DNA of 64,000 nt, taken from Paracoccaceae bacterium (GTDB lineage: Bacteria; Pseudomonadota; Alphaproteobacteria; Rhodobacterales; Rhodobacteraceae). A program made the position numbers and the translations under genes. Position 1 is the first letter of the stretch. Each line of letters starts with the position of its first letter. The stretch covers positions 52,669-116,668 of the forward strand of contig WGNF01000016.1 in assembly GCA_016124615.1 (NCBI GenBank), written 5' to 3'. A model generated the notes under the pieces. The model ran no database searches and was not told the origin of the DNA. It saw only the letters and a program-made list of their open reading frames with translations. This document shows positions 24,470 to 33,497 of the stretch, piece by piece.

Positions 24470-27345
24470 AAGACTTCATCCTTCCCGACGCCGACTACGG
24501 CACCCCCGCCGCCAAGGCGAAAGAACTGGTGACGCTGACGGTCGATGGCTTCCCGGTCACCGTTCCGGCCGGTACCTCGATCATGCGGGCGGCGAAAGAG
24601 GCGGGCATCAGCGTGCCCAAGCTTTGCGCCACCGACTCTGTCGAAGCCTTCGGGTCGTGCCGCCTCTGTCTGGTCGAGATCGAGGGCCGCGCGGGCACGC
24701 CGTCTTCCTGCACCACGCCGGTCGCCCCCGGCATGGTCGTGCACACCCAGACCGGCAAGCTGAAGCAACTGCGCCGCGGGGTGATGGAGCTTTACATCTC
24801 TGACCACCCGCTGGATTGCCTGACCTGTTCCGCCAATGGCGATTGCGAGTTGCAGGACATGGCGGGCGCCGTCGGCCTGCGCGACGTGCGGTATGAGGCG
24901 ATCGACACCCACTTCCACGCCAAGAACACCAGCGGCCAGGCCAACCCGCAATGGCTGCCGAAGGACGACAGCAACCCCTATTTCAGCTACGACCCGTCGA
25001 AATGCATCGTCTGCTCGCGCTGCGTGCGGGCCTGCGAAGAGGTGCAGGGCACCTTCGCGCTGACCATTCAGGGCCGCGGCTGGGATAGCCGCGTCTCGGC
25101 CGGGATGGCGGCGGACAACTTCCTTGGCTCGGAATGCGTCAGCTGCGGCGCCTGCGTGCAGGCCTGCCCCACCGCCACGCTGCAGGAAAAGTCGATCATC
25201 GACATCGGCACGCCGGAACGGTCAGTGGTCACCACCTGCGCCTATTGCGGCGTCGGCTGTTCGTTCAAGGCGGAAATGCGCGGCGACGAACTGGTCCGCA
25301 TGACGCCTTACAAGAACGGCAAGGCCAACCGCGGCCATAGCTGCGTCAAGGGCCGCTTTGCCTGGGGCTATGCCCAGCATCAGGACCGCATCCTGAAGCC
25401 GATGATCCGCGACCGGGTGGAAGACCCGTGGAAAGAGGTAAGCTGGGACGAGGCGCTGAGCTTTGCCTCCAACCGCCTGCGCGCGTTGCAGGCGAGCCAC
25501 GGCAAGGATTCGATCGGCGTCATCACCTCGTCGCGCTGCACCAACGAAGAAACCTACCTGGTGCAGAAGCTGACCCGCGCCGTCTTCGGCAACAACAACA
25601 CCGACACCTGCGCCCGCGTCTGCCATTCGCCCACCGGCTATGGCTTGGGCCAGACCTTCGGCACCTCGGCCGGCACGCAGGATTTCGACTCGGTCGAACA
25701 CACCGACGTGGTGATCGTCATCGGCGCGAACCCGACCGACGGCCACCCGGTGTTCGCCTCGCGGCTGAAAAAGCGGCTGCGCAAGGGTGCCAAGCTGATC
25801 GTGATCGACCCGCGCCGGATTGATCTGGTGAAGTCCGCGCATGTCCGTGCGTCGCATCATCTGGCGCTGAAGCCCGGCACCAACGTCGCCGTGGTCACCT
25901 CGCTGGCGCATGTGATCGTCACCGAAGGGCTGATGGATGAGGCTTTCATCCGCGAGCGCTGCGACTGGGACGAGTTCCAGGATTATGCCGCCTTCGCCGC
26001 GGACGAACGCCATTCGCCTGAGGCAACCGAGGCGCATACCGGCGTGCCCGCTGCCGAACTGCGCGCGGCGGCCCGCCTCTTCGCCACCGGCGGCAACGGC
26101 GCGATCTACTACGGGCTGGGCGTGACCGAACACAGCCAAGGCTCCACCACCGTGATCGGCATCGCCAACCTTGCCATGCTGACCGGCAACATCGGCCGCC
26201 CCGGCGTGGGGGTGAACCCGCTGCGCGGCCAGAACAACGTGCAAGGCTCCTGCGACATGGGGTCTTTCCCGCACGAACTGCCCGGCTACCGGCACGTGAA
26301 GAACGCCGACGTGCGGGATATCTTCGAAAAGCTGTGGGGGGTGGAGATTTCGCCCGAACCCGGCCTGCGCATCCCCAACATGCTGGATGCCGCCGTGGAT
26401 GGCACCTTCAAGGGCATCTACATTCAGGGCGAAGACATCCTGCAATCCGACCCCGACACCCACCACGTCGCGGCGGGCCTGCAGGCGATGGAATGCGTGA
26501 TCGTTCACGACCTCTTCCTGAACGAAACCGCGAACTACGCCCATGTGTTCCTGCCCGGCTCGACCTTCCTCGAAAAAGACGGGACGTTCACCAACGCCGA
26601 GCGCCGCATCAACATGGTGCGCAAGGTGATGGCGCCGAAGAACGGCTATGCGGATTGGGAAATCACCCAGATGCTGGCCAATGCGATGGGCGCCGGCTGG
26701 ACCTATACCCACCCGTCGCAGATCATGGCGGAAATCGCGGCGACCACGCCCAGCTTCGCCGGTGTGACCTATGAGAAGATCGAGACGATGGGCTCGGTCC
26801 AGTGGCCCTGCAACGACAAGGCGCCGGAAGGCACGCCGATGATGCACATCGACGGCTTCGTGCGCGGTAAGGGCAAGTTCATCAACACCGAATACGTGGC
26901 GACCGACGAAAAGACCGGCCCGCGCTTCCCGCTGTTGCTGACCACCGGCCGCATCCTGAGCCAGTACAACGTCGGCGCGCAGACCCGCCGCACCGCGAAC
27001 ACCGCATGGCACCCGGAGGATCTGCTGGAGATTCACCCGCACGACGCCGAGAACCGGGGCATCAAGGATGGTGACTTTGTTCGCGTCGCCAGCCGTTCGG
27101 GCGATACCAGCCTGCGCGCGCGGGTGACCGACCGGGTTTCGCCCGGCGTGGTCTACACCACCTTCCACCACCCGACGACGCAGGCCAACGTCATCACCAC
27201 AGACTTCTCGGATTGGGCGACCAACTGCCCGGAATACAAGGTGACGGCGGTGCAGGTCTCGCCCTCGAACGGGCCGACCGAGTGGCAGCAGGAATACGAC
27301 GCGCAGGCCGAAATGGCCCGCCGCGTGCTGCCTGCGGCGGAATGA
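24466..27345 (+). CDS. fdsA: formate dehydrogenase alpha subunit (Mo-bisPGD catalytic subunit)
   Basis: The 959-residue catalytic subunit oxidises formate to CO2. The N-terminus is a [2Fe-2S] ferredoxin domain (SCRLCLVE), then a His/Cys cluster site (HPLDCLTC), two ferredoxin-type [4Fe-4S] motifs (CIVCSRCVRAC, CVSCGACVQAC) and a further cluster near CAYCGVGC. The Mo ligand falls at C386, followed by H387, and an arginine falls at R587. These match the active-site numbers I recall for Rhodobacter capsulatus FdsA, where this enzyme also catalyses CO2 reduction. No selenocysteine is used. fdhD follows after ten bases. Confidence 0.97.
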   Translation: MKDFILPDADYGTPAAKAKELVTLTVDGFPVTVPAGTSIMRAAKEAGISVPKLCATDSVEAFGSCRLCLVEIEGRAGTPSSCTTPVAPGMVVHTQTGKLKQLRRGVMELYISDHPLDCLTCSANGDCELQDMAGAVGLRDVRYEAIDTHFHAKNTSGQANPQWLPKDDSNPYFSYDPSKCIVCSRCVRACEEVQGTFALTIQGRGWDSRVSAGMAADNFLGSECVSCGACVQACPTATLQEKSIIDIGTPERSVVTTCAYCGVGCSFKAEMRGDELVRMTPYKNGKANRGHSCVKGRFAWGYAQHQDRILKPMIRDRVEDPWKEVSWDEALSFASNRLRALQASHGKDSIGVITSSRCTNEETYLVQKLTRAVFGNNNTDTCARVCHSPTGYGLGQTFGTSAGTQDFDSVEHTDVVIVIGANPTDGHPVFASRLKKRLRKGAKLIVIDPRRIDLVKSAHVRASHHLALKPGTNVAVVTSLAHVIVTEGLMDEAFIRERCDWDEFQDYAAFAADERHSPEATEAHTGVPAAELRAAARLFATGGNGAIYYGLGVTEHSQGSTTVIGIANLAMLTGNIGRPGVGVNPLRGQNNVQGSCDMGSFPHELPGYRHVKNADVRDIFEKLWGVEISPEPGLRIPNMLDAAVDGTFKGIYIQGEDILQSDPDTHHVAAGLQAMECVIVHDLFLNETANYAHVFLPGSTFLEKDGTFTNAERRINMVRKVMAPKNGYADWEITQMLANAMGAGWTYTHPSQIMAEIAATTPSFAGVTYEKIETMGSVQWPCNDKAPEGTPMMHIDGFVRGKGKFINTEYVATDEKTGPRFPLLLTTGRILSQYNVGAQTRRTANTAWHPEDLLEIHPHDAENRGIKDGDFVRVASRSGDTSLRARVTDRVSPGVVYTTFHHPTTQANVITTDFSDWATNCPEYKVTAVQVSPSNGPTEWQQEYDAQAEMARRVLPAAE

Positions 27346-27355
27346 CGGGGGCCGC

Positions 27356-28180
27356 ATGACCACCCGCCGGGCCGAAAGCGTTCCCTGCCTCACCGTGCGT
27401 TCGGGCGCGGTGCACAGCGGTGCGCGCGCCCTGCCCGAGGAAACGCCGGTGGCCATCGTCTACAACGGCACCACGCAAGCCGTGATGATGGCCACGCCGG
27501 ACGATCTGGAAGACTTCGCGGTAGGCTTCAGCCTGACCGAGCATGTCATCACCGACCCGGCCCAGATCGAGCGGATGGAGATCGTGGAGCATGGGCCGGG
27601 CATCGAGGCCCGCCTGTGGCTGACCGAGGACCGGGCCGCGGCGATGACCGCCCGCCGCCGCGCGATGGCGGGGCCGGTGGGCTGCGGCCTTTGCGGGATC
27701 GACAGCCTTGAAGAGGCGCTGCATCCCGTTGCCCGGGTGCCCGCCTCGGCGCTGCGCCTGACCGTCAACGACGTGTTGGCGGCCAGCGAAGGCTTGCGCG
27801 CTGCGCAACCGCTGCATGACCAGACCCGTGCGGTCCATGCGGCCGGGTTCTACCGCCCTGGCACCGGCCTGATGCTGTCGCGCGAGGATGTCGGGCGCCA
27901 CAACGCGCTCGACAAGCTGATCGGCGCGATGCTGCGCGGCGGCATCGACGCCACCACCGGCGCCATCGTGCTGACCAGCCGCGTCTCGGTCGAGATGGTG
28001 CAGAAATGCGCCGTGGCCGGGGCGCCGGTCCTGATCGCCGCCTCCGCCCCCACCGCCCATGCCCTGCGGCTGGCCGAGGGTGCGGGCCTGACCATCGCCG
28101 CGCTGGTGCGCGACGGCGGGTTTTCCCTTTTTTCCCATCCGTCTCGGATCGACACCGGAGCGTCGCAGAATGTCGCCTGA
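27356..28180 (+). CDS. fdhD: FdhD/FdsC sulfurtransferase chaperone for formate dehydrogenase
   Basis: The 274-residue protein matches FdhD, the accessory protein that sulfurates and inserts the bis-MGD cofactor. The sulfur-carrying C-x-x-C is C110-G-L-C113 in GPVGCGLCG. The family segments DLEDFAVGFSLTE and LSREDVGRHNALDKLIG are present. In Rhodobacter the same gene is called fdsC. It sits between fdsA and fdsD, overlapping fdsD by 11 bases. Confidence 0.95.
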   Translation: MTTRRAESVPCLTVRSGAVHSGARALPEETPVAIVYNGTTQAVMMATPDDLEDFAVGFSLTEHVITDPAQIERMEIVEHGPGIEARLWLTEDRAAAMTARRRAMAGPVGCGLCGIDSLEEALHPVARVPASALRLTVNDVLAASEGLRAAQPLHDQTRAVHAAGFYRPGTGLMLSREDVGRHNALDKLIGAMLRGGIDATTGAIVLTSRVSVEMVQKCAVAGAPVLIAASAPTAHALRLAEGAGLTIAALVRDGGFSLFSHPSRIDTGASQNVA

Positions 28181-28382
28181 CAAGCTGATCTACATGGCCA
28201 ACCAGATCGCCACCTTCTTCGCCTCGCAGCCCGAGGCCGAGCGGGTGACGCGGGTGACCGCCCACATCAAGGACTTCTGGGAACCCCGGATGCGGCGGCA
28301 GTTGTTCGAGATCGTGGATTCCGGCAAGACCGGCATCGACCCGCTGGTGCTCGCCGCCGCCGAAAAGCTGCGCGCCGCGTAA
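28170..28382 (+). CDS. fdsD: formate dehydrogenase delta subunit
   Basis: The 70-residue protein matches FdsD, a small subunit needed for assembly of active enzyme. Recognisable features are MANQIATFFASQPE, HIKDFWEPRMR and the C-terminal DPLVLAAAEKLR. Its start overlaps fdhD and it closes the operon, with a three-base gap to the stop of the convergent C45 gene. No terminator hairpin fits into that gap. Confidence 0.93.
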   Translation: MSPDKLIYMANQIATFFASQPEAERVTRVTAHIKDFWEPRMRRQLFEIVDSGKTGIDPLVLAAAEKLRAA

Positions 28383-28385
28383 GGC

Positions 28386-29405
28386 TCAGGCCGCCGTGAT
28401 CGCGCCGTCCCGCACGGTCAGCGTCAGATAAGGCTCTGCCGCGCCGGGATCATGGATCGCGGCCGCTACCGTGTCGCCGATCGTGGCCACCAGTGACACC
28501 ACGGTATTTTCCTCGTCCGGGTCATGCGGATCGCGGCGCAGGATCGGCAGGCCCGGCCCGGCCTCATCCTGCAGGATCGCCAGTGGTGCGGCACCCAGCA
28601 GCGCCCCCGCCCGTGCCTGCCGGTCGCCCGAGGATTGGGTGATGCGCTGCGGCGTATCGGCCATGCCGGGGTGGATCAGGTGGTTGGCATGGGCCGTGGG
28701 CTCTGCGACCTCGACGACCGACACCCGGTCGCCAGTGAACTCCACACTCAAGAGCCGCGCATCGCCCGCCTGCGCCATCGCGAAGTGAAAGCCACCCGCA
28801 CGGGGCAAGGCCCGGATCAGCGCCACTGCCGCGTCCAGCGTCCGGCAGCCCAGCATGGCGCGGCCCACCACCATGCGCGGCACGCCGGGCGGGGCATGGG
28901 CGGCGCGCACGTTGTTGACGGTGGCCACCAGCCCCGCCGCGTTCACGCCAAAGGCGCTGCCGGGGATCGAGCCGGGGTAAAGGAAGGCGGCGAACGCAGG
29001 CCCGTCGGCAGGGGTGGCCTGCAGCAGACCGCAGTCGAGCAGCTCTTCCGGCCCGCCATCCTCGTTATGGGCGATCACGCGCGGGGCGCCGGGCACCATC
29101 ACCGTCGTGCAGCCTTCCGGAAGATCGGACCGCAGATCGCCCCGGCACATCCAGGCAAAGACCTGATCGAAGGGCAGATCCAGCCCCTCCGCCACGCCCT
29201 CGATTTCCGCCATGATTGCGGGCAGCGCGGCGCGGGTTGCGGCCTCCATCGCCCGCACCCGGTCGCTGCCTGCCTGCGCCACGGTGCGTGCCCAATAGGC
29301 CGACGGGCGGATCAGCCGCGCCATCGCATCGGCGCCGAACCGGCCCATGGCGCGGCCAATCTCGCGCGGGGTGCCGCGCGCCGAAACGGGGATCAGGGCG
29401 GGCAT
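28386..29405 (-). CDS. C45-family autoproteolytic acyltransferase/hydrolase
   Basis: The 339-residue protein matches the Ntn-hydrolase family of acyl-CoA:6-aminopenicillanate acyltransferases. The expected N-terminal nucleophile after self-cleavage is C99 in LPEGCTTVM, followed by HNEDGG and SAFGVNAAGLVATVNNVRA. Bacterial members hydrolyse or transfer amide-linked acyl groups, with mostly unknown substrates. It starts one base after the stop of the RND pump gene and is probably the last gene of that operon. Processing or detoxifying a compound handled by the pump is inference. Confidence 0.78.
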   Translation of the reverse strand: MPALIPVSARGTPREIGRAMGRFGADAMARLIRPSAYWARTVAQAGSDRVRAMEAATRAALPAIMAEIEGVAEGLDLPFDQVFAWMCRGDLRSDLPEGCTTVMVPGAPRVIAHNEDGGPEELLDCGLLQATPADGPAFAAFLYPGSIPGSAFGVNAAGLVATVNNVRAAHAPPGVPRMVVGRAMLGCRTLDAAVALIRALPRAGGFHFAMAQAGDARLLSVEFTGDRVSVVEVAEPTAHANHLIHPGMADTPQRITQSSGDRQARAGALLGAAPLAILQDEAGPGLPILRRDPHDPDEENTVVSLVATIGDTVAAAIHDPGAAEPYLTLTVRDGAITAA

Positions 29406-29406
29406 T

Positions 29407-32400
29407 CTAGGCCTCCGGCTTCAGGCGGAACACGGCGACGTAGAGCGCGGGCACGAAGACCAGCGTGATGATCGTTCCGGCGATGATGCCGCCCATCATC
29501 GCATAGGCCATCGGGCCCCAGAAAATCTCTCGCGAGATCGGGATCAGGGCAAGACTGGCGGCGGCGGCGGTCAATAGGATCGGCCGCGCCCGGCTGTCGG
29601 ACGCCTTGAAGACCGCGTCCCAGGCGGCCATGCCTTCCTCGCGCAGCACCTCGATTTCATGCACCAGGATGATCGAGTTGCGGATCAGGATGCCGATCAG
29701 CGCCAGCACGCCGAGGATGGCGACGAAGCCCAGCGGCGCGTGCGAGGGCAGCAGCGCGGCCACCACCCCGATCAGGCCCAAAGGTGCCGCGCAGAACACG
29801 ATAAAGCTGAGCCGGAAGCCCTGCATCTGCATCATCACCAGCGTGACCATGATCAGCAGCATCAGGGGCACCACCGCCGCGATGGGCGCCTGGCTTTGCG
29901 CGCTGCTTTCCACCGTGCCACCAACCGTGACGTGATACCCCAGCGGCAGCGCCGCATCGAAGGCCGCGATCTTTGGCGCCAGCGCGGTGACCAGCGTCGC
30001 CGCCTGATCCTTGCCGACAATCGCCGCCTTCACGGTGATCGTCGGCACCTGATTGCGCTGCGAGATCATTGGCGGCTCGGTGTCGTAGCGGAACACCGCG
30101 ACCGAACTCAGCGGGATCGGCGTGCCGCCCGACCCGCTCAACTGCAACCCGTTGAGCGCCTCGATCGAGGAGCGCGCGGCATCGTCGCCCCGCGCCGCGA
30201 TGTTGATCAGGTAGGTGTCGTCGCGCAACTGGGTGATGGTCTGCCCGGCATAGACCGCGTTCAGCGACGAGGCGATATCCTTCGATGTCAGGCCAAGCTG
30301 GCGGGCCTTGTCCTGCAGGATGTCGATCCTCACCACCCGCGCCGGTTCGTTCCAGTCCATCACGATCGAGGTCAGGCGCGGGTCGCTGGCCACCACCGAG
30401 GCCAGATCGCGCGCCTTGTCGCGCAGCGTGGCAATGTCGGGCCCGCTCAGGCGGTACTGCACCGGGCGGCCGACCGGTGGGCCGATCTCCAGCAACTTGG
30501 CGAAGATGTCGACGCCGGGAAATTCGTTCGCCGCCACCGTCTCGATCTTCGCCCGCAGCCGGTCGCGTTCGGTCACGCCGGGGGTCTGGATCACGATCTG
30601 CCCGACATTGGGCCCCGGCGTCTGCACGTCATAGGACAGGATGAACCGTGGCGCCCCCGTGCCGACGTAGGACGACCAGAACTTCACATCAGGGTCGCCG
30701 TTCAGATGCGCCTCCAGCCGGTCCATCTGCGCCTTGGTGTCGGCAATCGAGGCGTTGGCGGGCAGCGTCACATCGACCAGCAGTTCGGGCCGGTCGGACG
30801 AGGGGAAGAACTGCTGTTCGACAAACTTCATCCCGAAGACCGAGAGGGCGAAGATGGCCAGCGTCAACCCGATCGTTGCCCAGCGGAACTGCATCGCCGC
30901 GCGCAGCACGCGGTGGAAGGTGCGGCGCAGCGCGCCCGGCGCGGGGTCGTGGTGCGGCAGGCTTTTGGGCAGCATCGTCACGCCAAGCAGCGGCGCAAAC
31001 AGCACGGCGGCGATCCAACTGACGATCAGCGACACCGCGATGACGACGAACAGCGAAAAGGTGAACTCGCCCGCCGCCGAATTGTTCAGCCCGATCGGGA
31101 TGAAGCCGGTCAGCGTGACCAGCGTGCCCGACAGCATCGGAAAGGCGATCGAGGTCCAGGCGTAGGATGCCGCATTCTTCAGGTCTTTTCCGGCTTCGAG
31201 CTGCGAGATCATCGTCTCGATGGTGATCATTGCGTCATCGACCAGCAGCCCCAGCGCGATGATCAGCGCGCCGAGCGAGATGCGCTGCAACGTGAAGCCC
31301 GCGTATTGCATCACCACGAAGGTGATCGCCAGCACCAGTGGAATGGTGATCGTCACCACCAGCCCGGCGCGCAGGCCAAGGCTGATGAAGCTGACCGCCA
31401 GCACGATCACCACCGCCTCGGCCAGCGCCGTGATGAAGCCACCAACAGCGTCCTGCACCACATGCGGCTGGTCGGCGACCTGATGCACAGCGATGCCGAT
31501 GGGCAGTTGCGCCTCGGTCTTGTGGATCAGGGCGTCCAGTTCCTTGCCGAAATCGACGATGTTGGCGCCGGGCTTCATGCCGACCTGCAACCCGATCGCA
31601 GGCTGGCCGTCGTAGCGAAAGAGCGACGACGGCGGATCGACGTAGCCACGCTTGATGTCGGCCACATCGGTCAGCCGAAAGAAACGGTCGCCGACCCGCA
31701 GGTTCACATCGGCCAGGCTTTGCGCGCCGGAAAACTGGCCGCCCACCCGCACCAGCACCCGTTCTGGCCCGGCGTCGATCACGCCAGAGGGCAGGATGGC
31801 GTTCTGCGCTTGCAGAGTCGCCAGCACCGCCTGCTGGTTCAGCCCCAGTGCCGCCAGCTTGCGGGTGGAGAATTCGAGATAGATCACCTCGTCCTGGGTG
31901 CCGAACACGCCGACCTTGCCGGCATCGGGCAGCGCCTGAACCGCGCGTTGAACCGCATCCACATGGTCGCGCAACTCGCGCGGGGTGAACCCGTCGGCGG
32001 TGAAGGCGTAGATGTTGCCATAGACGTCGCCGAAGTCGTCGTTGAAGGCAAAGCCTTGGAACTCTTGCGGAAAGTCGGGGCGGATGTCGGCCATCATGTT
32101 GCGCACCTTCTGCCAGATGCGCGGCAGTTGGGCGGGTTTGGTCGTGGCCAGCAGGTTGACGTAGACGATGGCCTGCCCAGGCCGGGTGATCGAGCGGGTG
32201 AAATCAAGCTCTGGCAGGTCGGTCAGCTTCTTCTCGATCCGGTCGGTGACCTGACTCACCGTATCCTCGACCGAGGCGCCGGGCAGCGAGGCCGAGATGA
32301 TCATCGTCTTGATGGCAAAGTTCGGGTCTTCCTCGCGGCCGATGGTCATGTAGGACATCACGCCCGCGATCAGGCAGACCAGCATCAGGAACCACACGAA

Positions 32401-32445
32401 GCTGCGGTGGTTCAGCGCCCAGTCGGAAAGGTTGAAGCCCTTCAT
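29407..32445 (-). CDS. RND efflux pump inner-membrane permease
   Basis: The 1012-residue protein is an AcrB-type permease using the proton gradient to expel compounds. It has the N-terminal membrane helix (FVWFLMLVCLIAGVMSY), two large periplasmic domains, and central helices with GLLVDDAMITIETM, where the Asp pair is the proton relay. This group with an N-terminal SLPGASVEDTVSQVT is typical of proteobacterial RND pumps fed by two lipoprotein-like adaptors. Its start overlaps the adaptor gene by four bases. No outer membrane channel gene lies nearby, so a TolC encoded elsewhere is presumed. Confidence 0.92.
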   Translation of the reverse strand: MKGFNLSDWALNHRSFVWFLMLVCLIAGVMSYMTIGREEDPNFAIKTMIISASLPGASVEDTVSQVTDRIEKKLTDLPELDFTRSITRPGQAIVYVNLLATTKPAQLPRIWQKVRNMMADIRPDFPQEFQGFAFNDDFGDVYGNIYAFTADGFTPRELRDHVDAVQRAVQALPDAGKVGVFGTQDEVIYLEFSTRKLAALGLNQQAVLATLQAQNAILPSGVIDAGPERVLVRVGGQFSGAQSLADVNLRVGDRFFRLTDVADIKRGYVDPPSSLFRYDGQPAIGLQVGMKPGANIVDFGKELDALIHKTEAQLPIGIAVHQVADQPHVVQDAVGGFITALAEAVVIVLAVSFISLGLRAGLVVTITIPLVLAITFVVMQYAGFTLQRISLGALIIALGLLVDDAMITIETMISQLEAGKDLKNAASYAWTSIAFPMLSGTLVTLTGFIPIGLNNSAAGEFTFSLFVVIAVSLIVSWIAAVLFAPLLGVTMLPKSLPHHDPAPGALRRTFHRVLRAAMQFRWATIGLTLAIFALSVFGMKFVEQQFFPSSDRPELLVDVTLPANASIADTKAQMDRLEAHLNGDPDVKFWSSYVGTGAPRFILSYDVQTPGPNVGQIVIQTPGVTERDRLRAKIETVAANEFPGVDIFAKLLEIGPPVGRPVQYRLSGPDIATLRDKARDLASVVASDPRLTSIVMDWNEPARVVRIDILQDKARQLGLTSKDIASSLNAVYAGQTITQLRDDTYLINIAARGDDAARSSIEALNGLQLSGSGGTPIPLSSVAVFRYDTEPPMISQRNQVPTITVKAAIVGKDQAATLVTALAPKIAAFDAALPLGYHVTVGGTVESSAQSQAPIAAVVPLMLLIMVTLVMMQMQGFRLSFIVFCAAPLGLIGVVAALLPSHAPLGFVAILGVLALIGILIRNSIILVHEIEVLREEGMAAWDAVFKASDSRARPILLTAAAASLALIPISREIFWGPMAYAMMGGIIAGTIITLVFVPALYVAVFRLKPEA

Positions 32446-33497
32446 TTCGCCACCCTCGGGCCCACGGCCTGCCCGTCCTGGATAGAGTTCACGCCTTTCA
32501 CGACGACCTCCTGGCCCGTGGTCAGCCCCGACAGCACCAGCACCCGCTCGCCCGTCACGGGGCCGAGTTTCAGCGTGGTTCGATGTACCGTATTCGTGGT
32601 GCGGTCGACGACCCAGACATCGCTGCCGCCGTTGATCAGCGCCGTCGCCGGCACCGTCAGCCGCGCTTCCATCCGGGCGTCGGTTTCAACCTGCACCAGC
32701 GCGCCAAGGCGGAACGCGGGCGAGGCATCGCTGGCCAGCGTCAGGTGCAGCCGCCGCGTCCGGGTGGCACGATCGGACACCGGATCAATCGCCCTGAGCG
32801 TGGCGGTCGATGCGATCTCTTTCGCCACCTCCAGCCGGACGCGGAACGTGGCCCCCGGCGAAATGCCCGCCACATCCTGTTCCGAAAGGTCGATGACCAC
32901 CTCACGCTCGCCCGTCGCGGCCAGCCGCAGCACCGGCTGCCCGGCGGTCAGCTTGGCACCCGGCTGGGCGTCGACCTGAGTCACCACGCCGTCCTGCGGC
33001 GCCGTCAGCGTGGCAAAGCTGCGCAGGTCTTTCGCCTGCACCAGCGCGGCCTGCGCCTGCGCCTGCCGGGCCGTGGCCGCCGCCAGCGCGCTTTTCGCGG
33101 CCTCGGCCGTCGCCGGGCTATCGACCCCCTTGGCCACCAGCTGGTTCGCCCGGTCGGCCGCATCCTGCGCCGAATTCAGCTGCGCCGCGGCGACCGTCAC
33201 CCCCGCCTCGGCGGCGCGGACGTCGGCATCCAGATCCTGCGGATCGAGCAGTGCGAGCGTCGCGCCCTTGGCCACCACGTCGCCTTCCTCGACCGGGCGC
33301 GCCGCCAGCGTGCCGTTGATCGGAAAGCCCAGATCGGTCTCGACCCTTGCGGCCACGGTCCCGGCATAACTTGGCTGCAACCCGGACCGGGGCGAGACGA
33401 CTTCAGACACCACCGGGCGCGGCGTGGGCGCGGCGGTTGCATCCTGTTTGCAGGCGGCCAGCGCCAGCAGCAGGGCGAGAGGCAGGACCAGCCGCAT
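32442..33497 (-). CDS. RND efflux periplasmic adaptor, lipoprotein (second adaptor)
   Basis: The 351-residue protein has a lipoprotein signal (MRLVLPLALLLALAACKQD; lipobox L-A-A-C), then the membrane-fusion order: barrel-sandwich strand, Ala-rich coiled-coil hairpin (about 85-165), second sandwich half (LTAPQDGVVTQVDAQPG) and beta-barrel domains. Adaptors bridge the pump and the outer-membrane channel. The ATG at 33497 shares a base with the upstream adaptor stop (TGATG), which favours it over a GTG one codon earlier. Confidence 0.9.
   Translation of the reverse strand: MRLVLPLALLLALAACKQDATAAPTPRPVVSEVVSPRSGLQPSYAGTVAARVETDLGFPINGTLAARPVEEGDVVAKGATLALLDPQDLDADVRAAEAGVTVAAAQLNSAQDAADRANQLVAKGVDSPATAEAAKSALAAATARQAQAQAALVQAKDLRSFATLTAPQDGVVTQVDAQPGAKLTAGQPVLRLAATGEREVVIDLSEQDVAGISPGATFRVRLEVAKEIASTATLRAIDPVSDRATRTRRLHLTLASDASPAFRLGALVQVETDARMEARLTVPATALINGGSDVWVVDRTTNTVHRTTLKLGPVTGERVLVLSGLTTGQEVVVKGVNSIQDGQAVGPRVAK

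Noticed and set aside
25222..27456. 744-codon open frame opposite fdsA
   Set aside because: It is a mirror of a clear catalytic subunit and has no recognisable motif.
29659..32979. 1106-codon open frame opposite the RND pump
   Set aside because: The pump on the other strand shows all family motifs; this frame is low-complexity His/Gln/Arg-rich sequence.
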